Assembly (NCBI GenBank): GCA_039566865.1
Contig: CM076958.1
Location: forward strand, 11,136,501-11,200,500
Direction of reading: 5' to 3'
Length of the DNA stretch: 64,000 nt
Origin: Aurelia coerulea
Taxonomy: Eukaryota; Cnidaria; Scyphozoa; Semaeostomeae; Ulmaridae
Part shown: piece after piece, positions 57,236 through 64,000 of the stretch
Layout of the letters: each line of letters opens with the position of its first letter
Position numbering within the stretch: position 1 is the first letter of the stretch
Translations under genes and position numbers: made by a program
The notes under the pieces: model-generated
Databases searched by the model: none
Seen by the model: only the letters and a program-made list of their open reading frames with translations
What the model was told of the DNA's origin: nothing

Positions 57236-58215
57236 TGAAGAATATTGCCAAATATCATTGAGTTTAGGGGGCCCGTTGTGCAGGGATTGGACTCTAATTT
57301 GCATGTGAATTGAAAATATTTGGTAAGAATTGCCTATAACATGGATAAAACCATGGTTATTTGCCTCCTACGACCCTAAAATTGCTATTTTCTCAGGAAT
57401 TGTCGTATTCTGAAGCTATTGAGTGCTAATTCTAAATAACCCCTTAATTCAGTCCATCAAAAGTCATTTGTAAAGGTTCTTTGAGCTATTCATACCTGCA
57501 TATGAATCATTTTGTGAACTTAGGTTATTACCGAGAGAACAATCATTGGGTAGGGGTAGCCGTTGATAAAGTATAGTATGGTTCTCTTAGTGACCAAATT
57601 CATAATTGATATGCATCATTTGAAAGCTTATTAAATAAGCTTTCAAAACATCATATGGTTTAGGGGCCCATCGGACCCTAATTACATTTTAACTGAAAGT
57701 ATGTGAGTAGAAACAGGGGGGAAAACCGTGGGTCTTTGCCTCGGACAACCCTAAAATTCGTATTTTCCTCATAAACGTTTGTCTTTTCAAGCCCTTTAAA
57801 TGTTAATTTTGAATGATCCATCAATCTAATCCATCAAAAACAATATGTGAAGGTTCTGTCAGCTATTCCTACCCTTTTAGTAGTCATTCTGTGGACTTAG
57901 GTTGCTACAGAGAGAAGGTCGCCGGGTGGGTGTACCTGTCAATAAAATGTAATTTATTTCTAAAGTGCTATCCAAATTCATAATTGTTATACATCATTCG
58001 AAAGCTTATCAAATAAGCTTTCCAAATATCATATGGTTTAGGGGGCCCATGGGTCGGGATCGGACCCTAATTTACATTTTAACTGAAAGTATGCGAGTAA
58101 AAACAGAGGGAAAAACATTGTGTCGTTGCCTGGTATTTTTCTCATAAATGTTTGTCTATTCAAGCCCTTTAAATGCTGATTTTGAACAATTCATCCATCT
58201 AATCCATCAATTTAA
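57235..58215. repeat. Tandem satellite array inside BEL-2 integrase
   Basis: Two and a half units of about 380-396 bp; the landmark TTTAGGGGGCCC occurs at 57263, 57659 and 58037. Shared words include GAAAGCTTATnAAATAAGCTTTC, CATTTTAACTGAAAGTATG and TAATCCATCAA. Not related to BEL sequence and non-coding. Confidence 0.85.
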
Positions 58216-60096
58216 CCAGCTGATATGATGACTTCTTGGTAAAAAGATGGGGTTGTAGTTTGGTATTCTTCCATCACATCGCAGGATTCCGTCTTCTCTC
58301 CTTTTCAAATCTATAGTGGTTGTTAAGTTGCCTGTTGTTTGTGCTCTTCGAATCCACAGCTTCTCTGCCTCATCAGTTTCTTGGCTTGTGAGTGCTAAGG
58401 ATGTGATCTTCTTCTTCTTGCGGCAGTGCCCTACAAATCGCAGTACATATGCTGTTACGCGTACCAGCTTCCAGTATGAATACCTTGTTAGCAATCTGTC
58501 TAAGTCACTAGCGTCTTGATCTGTCTCTTTAGCCAGCAACTGTTTTTCTGTCCTGGGAATCTTTTCTTTCGATGCATCACTTGTCTCGGATATTTCTGGC
58601 TGGGTTGGCCAAGAGCTTTCACTGTTCAGCCAGGATGGGCCTTGAAACCAAAATTCTTTAAGCTTTTCTAGCTCTGCTCCTCTGCTTTCAAGGTCACTTG
58701 GATTTTCATCTGTAGGAACATAGTGCCACTGAATGAAGCTGTTTGCGTTGATTGCCTTTGTCCTGTTTCGCACGAACTGTGACCACTTGCCTTGATCTTT
58801 CATCCAATGCAAAACTGTTGTGCTATCCACCCATCCATGACACTCCTTTATTGGGTAATCCGATAATTTTTTCTTCACATGGTCCAATAGCTTGCTCAGC
58901 ATGTGTGCTCCTATTAGTTCGAGTCTTGGAATTGTTGTATCCTTTGGTGCTATTCTCGATTTGGCAACCAACAGATGCTGATCTGAAACTGATTCTTTGT
59001 TCAGCGAAGTGACGTATACTGCAGCAGAGATGGCCGACTTGCTTGCATCGGAAAAGCCATGTAGTATGATATCTGATGCTTTACCATGTGCAACACTTCT
59101 TGGGATGATTACTGAATTGCAGCTTTCAATCGACTTCACCCACTTGTTCCATGGTTTTTGAATCTCTTCTGGTATGGCTTCATCCCATGATAGCTTCTTC
59201 AAGCAGGTTATGCTGTAAAGTATCTTCCCAGTTATCATCACAGGTGAGACAATTCCCAATGGATCAAAGACGCTGTTGATTGCTGACAACATTTGCCTTT
59301 TTGTCAAATTTCCCTCGTCTGACTTCTTGAGAAACTTTTCGAAATTGATTTCCAGGGTGTCTGTCAAATTGTTCCATTGTATGCCAAGAATTTTGGTCTC
59401 ACTGCCTTTTGTTCCAACAGACGTCTTGGCGTATGTTTCCTCTGCCATATTCATGTGATCATCTCGTGCTGCTTCTAATGCTGCAACGTTGCTGTGCCAT
59501 TTGTGCAGAGTAAAACCACCCTCTGCCATTATCTTTGTACTTTCTTCCTTGAATTTGAATAACTCCTTCTCGTCGTCAGCTACACATTGCACATCGTCGA
59601 CGTACGTATTCTGCATTAACTGCTCGACTGTTTCTGGATGCTGCTCCTTGTACTGATTTAAGTGTTTGGTCAGCGTTGCACCAAGGATGTATGGGCTGGG
59701 GGTGGATCCAAAGATCACCTTCGTGAACCGGTACGAAGCGATATGCCTTTCCTGCAGATCAGTGTACCAAAATAGTCTCTGCGTGTCTCGATCTTGTGGT
59801 TGAATCTTGATTTGAAGGAATGCCTTTTTAACGTCTCCAGTCAGGCAAAACTCATGCATTCTGTTCTTGAGTAGAATGTCGAATATCAAAGGCTGTAGCG
59901 ACGGGCCTGTTTCTAAAAAGTCATTGAGTGAGGGGTCCTTCAGTGTTTGACGTGCAGAACAATCATACACAATTCTCATCTTTGTTGATTCGGCCTCATC
60001 TCGAATGACAGGGTGATGTGGAATCCAATGTATGATCTCTCCGGTCGGTTTCTCTGGAACAGGGTCTATGATCCCTTGTTGTAACTGCTCTTCCAT
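58216..60096 (-). pseudogene. BEL-2 reverse transcriptase and RNase H
   Basis: Open for about 625 codons: HHPVIRDEAESTKMRIVYDC, GDVKKAFLQI, the catalytic YVDD (in NTYVDDVQC), FDPLGIVSPV, then RNase H with HGFSDAS, PRLELIGAH, GWVDSTTVLHW and NPSDLESRG. It reaches PRSHHIS, the start of the integrase finger, before running into the satellite. It is separated from the protease frame by an in-frame TAA at 60100-60102. Confidence 0.9.
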
Positions 60097-60099
60097 AAT

Positions 60100-61119
60100 T
60101 TAGTGATATTCTTCCAGCCTTCCCAGTCTCTCAAGTTTGTTGGTTGTGCTGCAAAGTCTCGCCATTGCTAGTACCTTGTTTGTTGGTAAACTGCTCGCAT
60201 CTTCCTTCCACGGCAGACGTGTTATGTATGTACCATCGTCGAGCTGCTGCAACTTATCCATGAAATCTTTATGAAACTCTTCTTGCTTGTCGGGGGTGTC
60301 CTTTAGTCCCAATACCTCCAAGGAGCACATCTGCTCAAACTCATCGCGTGTTGACTTCAGAAAGAATGTTTTCTCTGTTTGTAAACTTGGGTGTAATGCC
60401 CTTCCTGACAATGTCCAGCCAAGCATCGTAAATTCAGCTCCAGGGTCTTTGTTTGGATCTGGTCCAAGAACTTGCGGTTCGGTTGTTTTTATCCTCTGAT
60501 AGTCTGCTGCACCAAGAATTATGTGAACTGGTAGCTTTTCTTGTTGATTTTCTTCATCGCTGAAGGTCAGCCGTCGAAGCCTGTTGTATCTCTTCTTTAA
60601 GTCGTCGATTCGAGGATTTGATAAGTAAGTCAAAATTTCCTTTTCTCCATTTATGCATTTCAGATCAACTGTGAACCCATCCACAACGTTTGATGTAATT
60701 GTTACAGGATATATTTCCACTTGCTTCGTAATTGTACCATACATCTGCTCAATAGCTCTTCTTTCGACTTTCAATGGCTTTATTCCCAACTGCGTCAAAA
60801 GACTTGTGCACACGTACGAGCTTCCTGCTCCGCTATCAAGCATGATTCTTGCATTTACTCCATTCACTTTTGCCACCACTGAAGCATGCAGCGTTGTTGA
60901 TTCATCCATTGCCCGTAAACCCTTTTCTGAAGCTTGACTGACGTCAGATTTGCTCTGCTGTTGATCTGCGGGGCCACTGTCACAGAGAGACGTGTGATGC
61001 CTTCCTCCACATTTGATGCATCCTCTTGATCTACAGTTTGAGGCCATGTGCCCTGTCCCTGTGCAATTGTAACACATGTTGTTCTTCTTCAGTATCTCCC
61101 TCCGGTGTGCGACATCCAA
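60100..61119 (-). pseudogene. BEL-2 nucleocapsid knuckle and protease
   Basis: Contains CYNCTGTGHMASNC and CIKCGGRHHTSLC knuckles, and an aspartic protease with MLDSGAGSSY. It ends at an in-frame TAA (60100-60102). A one-base loss in a T-run near 61120 puts it out of frame with the preceding Gag. Confidence 0.88.
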
Positions 61120-61916
61120 ATCTTGAAGCAGTCGGTACTACGATGATTGCCTTTACCACAATAAACACATGAAGGTGATTTTCGAAAACTCTTCTGAAAA
61201 GCATTTGCCATCATCATTTTGTCCCTCTTTTTCCATTCTTGCATGTTTTCCTGGTACTGCTTCCTGTAAACAGTACGATTCGATGATGTTGAATCCTCGG
61301 CTGGCAACGGATGTCTATCAACATACTTCCTCAAGTTGTCCACAAGCTGCTCTAAATCCCACTCTTCCCAGTCATCGTCTTTTTGTACCAAGGCTTCCTT
61401 AACTGGTCCCAGTTTATCCATTACAGTGTAGACGTGGCTCTGTGCTGTCTCGAGCTTTTTCATCGTCGCAAGCGTTCGCACGACTCTCGCAAGCTTGTTA
61501 TAGAAGTCATGAGTTTCTCATATCTGGCTGATGCTCGTAATGGGCCTCAGTCCTTCCAATTCCACTATAAGGGCTTTTCATACCTTTATATCCTTCCCAT
61601 ATATTGCCTGTAAAATCTTTTTTGCCTCTTCGTATCCTTCTTGCGTGTGTGGAAGTCCCAGAATATCGTCCTTCGGTTTTCCTTCGACCAGTTCAAGGAG
61701 GTAATTGAATTTGCTAATTTCTGAGATGTTTGATCCGTCCACTTCCACCGAAAATTGATTCCAAAACCGCAGCCAGTCCTTGTGATCCCCTTTAAATGGT
61801 GTAATGGTGTATTTCTGAAGTTTCACTACTTGTGTTTTTCTTGCTTCGTCTTCCCTTTTTCTGCTGTATGCTCTCGAGCTCCATTTACATTTTCTTCTGC
61901 ATCCATTCCTCCTCAA
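61089..61916 (-). pseudogene. BEL-2 Gag core (interrupted)
   Basis: Two same-frame pieces (61916-61578 and 61481-61089) separated by a stop. The first has YTITPFKGDHKDWLRFWNQF and LLELVEGKPKDDILGL, characteristic of BEL Gag (DUF1759). The second ends in CVYCGKGNHRSTDC, a zinc knuckle. Confidence 0.85.
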
Positions 61917-62274
61917 GTTGTAATTGTCGCATTTTGGCTGTTTCTGTCGCTTGCAGTTGTTCCCTTGCCATTCTCGCTTGTTCCTCCATAACGAGCCTTT
62001 GTTGGTGATGTTCCTGTTGCCGCTTTTCTTGTAACTCTTCCTCTTGAAGGGCGGCCAACTTTTCCTTCAGCTGCTTTCGCACATCCCGAAATACGTTGAT
62101 TTCTTGTTTCTGCATCTGACTCCAGTCCTTCACTGATTCTAGTGACTGGTCCTCTTCTTGGAACATGGCATTTACGGCTTTGTCTTTCGCATTTTCCAAA
62201 TCCTTTATGGTTTCGCAGATTCTCTCATATGCCAACGAAATGTCCTCTCTTTCTCCCGAATGTAAAGTTTCCAC
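61885..62274 (-). pseudogene. BEL-2 Gag N-terminal coiled coil
   Basis: Glu/Gln/Lys-rich helix (QEINVFRDVRKQLKEKLAAL, EEELQEKRQQEHHQQ) of 129 codons before a TAA. The start codon is uncertain. A frame change of about one base separates it from the Gag core. Confidence 0.7.
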
Positions 62275-62369
62275 AATGTCTTCTAGTTGAAGAGTCTTTT
62301 TGAAAGATCCCGTTCAAATGATTTCTTCGAAGCCATCTTGTTCTTTGATGAATTTTCCTAATTCTTGTC

Positions 62370-62388
62370 TGTCCTGGCAGGATCGCCA
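62370..62388 (-). promoter_or_regulatory. BEL-2 primer binding site, probably tRNA-Arg
   Basis: Coding strand TGGCGATCCTGCCAGGAC, seven bases after the 5' LTR. Its complement ends in TCCTGGCAGGATCG plus CCA, as in arthropod-type tRNA-Arg; the assignment is from memory. Confidence 0.6.
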
Positions 62389-62395
62389 CTTTTAG

Positions 62396-62874
62396 TGTGG
62401 GGAATTCTTTGCTCCAGTAGTCCTGCGCCCAATAAAACTCCCAGTGACACTAAATAACTCACAGATTTTGCTTTGATGCGATATATCTCGATGTAATTTT
62501 CTTTCTCACTAAATTCTAACTACAAAGCTGGCCTTTATGTACGTTTACAATCGAGAATTCTAGAGTGCTGCATCACAATGATAAAGTTTGCTACAATTAC
62601 AAGTTATGACGTAAGCAAGAAGGCCCCAGATCGTTCCAGAACCCCTTTTTACAGTAATGAGGCTCATCACAACATCATGATGATGGGCCTAAGCTAGAAT
62701 GTTCCTGGAATGTCTCTTGCAATTAGTTTCTTAAAGATACGTAAAGATCAGCGAACAAGCATTACTCAGCGAATTACTACGACAACGATGGCTACGAAAT
62801 TTCCAGAACTGGGTAGAAGTGTCCTGACGAAAGCTAACAACGAGTAAGTGTTTGCTGTCCTAACTTTTCCAACA
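62396..62874 (-). repeat. BEL-2 5' LTR
   Basis: 479 bp, three differences from 55488-55966. Confidence 0.92.
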
Positions 62875-62956
62875 TAGCCAACGGTGCCATTTTGACTATG
62901 CTCGTGGCAGACCCCTACCCAAAATTTGGCCAAGAACCCCCCCCCCCCGTGGGCTG
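62875..62956. repeat. G-run-bounded minisatellite element, right part (copy 1)
   Basis: Resumes TAGCCAACGGTGCCATTTT, then TGCTCGTGGCAGACCCCTACCC, a 12-base C-run (62937-62948) and GTGGGCTGATGG, the inverse of the left end at 55163. Confidence 0.7.
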
Positions 62957-63440
62957 ATGGTTCATGGCACTGTTGATCCTTCTTTAGAATGGTTGGCAAA
63001 TTGCAAGGTGGGGGTCGTAGGGGCTGACGGTTCAAGACATTTAACATCGTGGAGCATCGTTTTACAGTTTTTGGCCTAAAAATGATGCATTTACAGTTTT
63101 TTCTCTCTAAATGGTTTGCAGATATCTTCAATAAATTGATTCGAGAAGTCAAATCATTAGGAAGTTGAAGGTAACCCGGAAGGTAATAACTACGAACGAC
63201 TGTCCGGCGTCAGCAAAACTTAGATGCAATTTTTCAGTTTTCCTGAAATATTTTGGCGGTTTTACGGTTTTTGTACCCACGTTGACCCCCAATACAAGGG
63301 CTCTGTCTGCAACTCTTTCCTTCCATGAAATGGACACTTTTGAGGTTCGAAAGGAAATGCTCTGTACCCCTAGATTGTTTGACTACACCATGAACACTGA
63401 CAGTTGGACTTCTAAATTGATTAAGCGTTCAATTGAAGTG
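62957..63440. other. Non-coding spacer
   Basis: No recognised gene. It contains GGGGCTGACGGTTC, related to the flank of the minisatellite element, and a few short broken frames. Confidence 0.35.
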
Positions 63441-63749
63441 GATTACTCCCGGGGGGGGGACTACACATATTTTGGGTGCGGGGACGTGCCATCGGGAAGG
63501 GTATCGATTTTCGCAATTTTGGTATAAGGAACGGTATCGATTTTCGCGATTGCGGTATAAGTATAAGGTCGGGTATACATTTTCCGAAAAATTGGTATCA
63601 GGTCGGGTGTACTTTTTCGGAAAATTGGTACAAGGTCGGGTATACTTTTTCGGAAAAATGGTATTAGGAATGGGTATGTTTTTGAAGCTTCGATGGCACG
63701 TCCCCGACCAAAACCTGGTCAAGTACCCCCCCCCCCCGGGGGGATTACT
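63441..63749. mobile_element. G-run-bounded minisatellite element (copy 2, intact)
   Basis: Left end ATTACTCCC plus a G-run, then GGGGACGTGCCATCG. Core: about six units of roughly 30-38 bp (AAGGTCGGGTATACTTTTTCGGAAAAATGGT). Right end: CGATGGCACGTCCCC, then a 12-base C-run and GGGGGGATTACTAA, an inverted match to the left end. Confidence 0.75.
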
Positions 63750-64000
63750 AAGGGCCAGTAAGGGTCTCTGCTCTGTTACATCATCATGGGTTTCAAATAA
63801 ACAATGTTACCCGTTATGATGTCCCTCAGGCAGGGCCACGCCAGTGCTGAAAGACCCTTACCTTTACTACAATTTTGGAAGCATGAACTTGATATAATTG
63901 TTGAAAGCAATATTATTGGTTTAAAGGACTTCAGAAGAGTAGAAGAGCAACATAACTGATGGTCACATGTCATGGCCTGCAGCACTTGTGTTACATATCA
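63750..64000. other. Window end, nothing recognised
   Basis: No domain, repeat or splice-supported exon seen; only short open frames. Confidence 0.35.

Larger units (their letters stand above)
55488..62874 (-). mobile_element. BEL/Pao LTR retrotransposon (BEL-2), degenerate
   Basis: 479-bp LTRs at both ends, TAGC target duplication (55484-55487, 62875-62878), primer site and polypurine tract in place. Coding order on the minus strand: coiled-coil and Gag, CCHC, protease, RT, RNase H, integrase, C-terminal domain. The coding region has several stops and frame changes, and a tandem satellite of nearly 1 kb in the integrase. The LTRs differ at only three positions that I can see. Confidence 0.93.

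Noticed and set aside
63433..63819. 128-codon frame with repeated VYFFGKLV-type peptides
   Set aside because: The periodicity comes from the tandem minisatellite; ends and codon use give no sign of a protein.
1..64000. CRISPR arrays, operons, bacterial RBS or terminators
   Set aside because: None seen; the introns and metazoan retroelements show that the window is eukaryotic.

Overview
This is eukaryotic, very probably invertebrate-animal, nuclear DNA. It is AT-rich, has genes split by GT-AG introns, and is densely filled with retrotransposons and short inverted-repeat (MITE-like) elements. The phylum is not proven. The LINE tails and the mixture of BEL/Pao, Ty3/Gypsy and mariner-type MITEs would suit a cnidarian or another early-branching invertebrate, but this is inference.

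Layout. (1) 1-14.4 kb is a three-level nest: a minus-strand LINE 3' end (840-937 continuing at 14110-14300) was split by a plus-strand BEL/Pao element (938-14109). That element was in turn split inside its RNase H coding region by a minus-strand Ty3/Gypsy element (4434-11626, 273-bp LTRs, CATA target duplication). The Gypsy element has a tRNA-Lys primer site, a -1 frameshift heptamer at its gag-pol junction and a MYND zinc finger at the start of Pol. (2) 14.4-24 kb is sparse and holds MITEs, two 3' exons of an actin-family gene (plus), and three exons of an unidentified plus-strand gene beside an inverted, decayed duplicate. (3) 24.3-53.4 kb is one minus-strand gene rebuilt here from 15 exons with consistent phases, giving about 2,335 codons. 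An N-terminal coiled coil, a huge disordered central exon and a helical C-terminus make it a good candidate for ICE1, the scaffold of the little elongation complex that promotes snRNA transcription. Its introns carry many MITEs, a LINE relic, SINE-like sequences and a second nested stack (46.7-50.4 kb). (4) 53.5-55.2 kb holds MITEs and a hammerhead-like inverted element. (5) 55.2-63.0 kb is a minus-strand BEL/Pao element (55488-62874) inserted in a G-run-bounded minisatellite element. Its LTRs are nearly identical, but its coding region is broken and its integrase is interrupted by a tandem satellite. (6) 63.0-64.0 kb contains a second, uninterrupted copy of the G-run-bounded minisatellite element.

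How it fits together. Apart from ICE1, the actin-like exons and a few candidate exons, almost everything recognisable is mobile DNA, and insertion order can be read from the nesting. Every LTR element shows coding lesions, so none looks autonomous as sequenced. The most unusual items are the MYND finger directly downstream of a well-formed frameshift signal in the Gypsy element, the BEL copy that lacks only its 5' U3 yet abuts a target duplication, and the G-run-bounded minisatellite transposon-like family.
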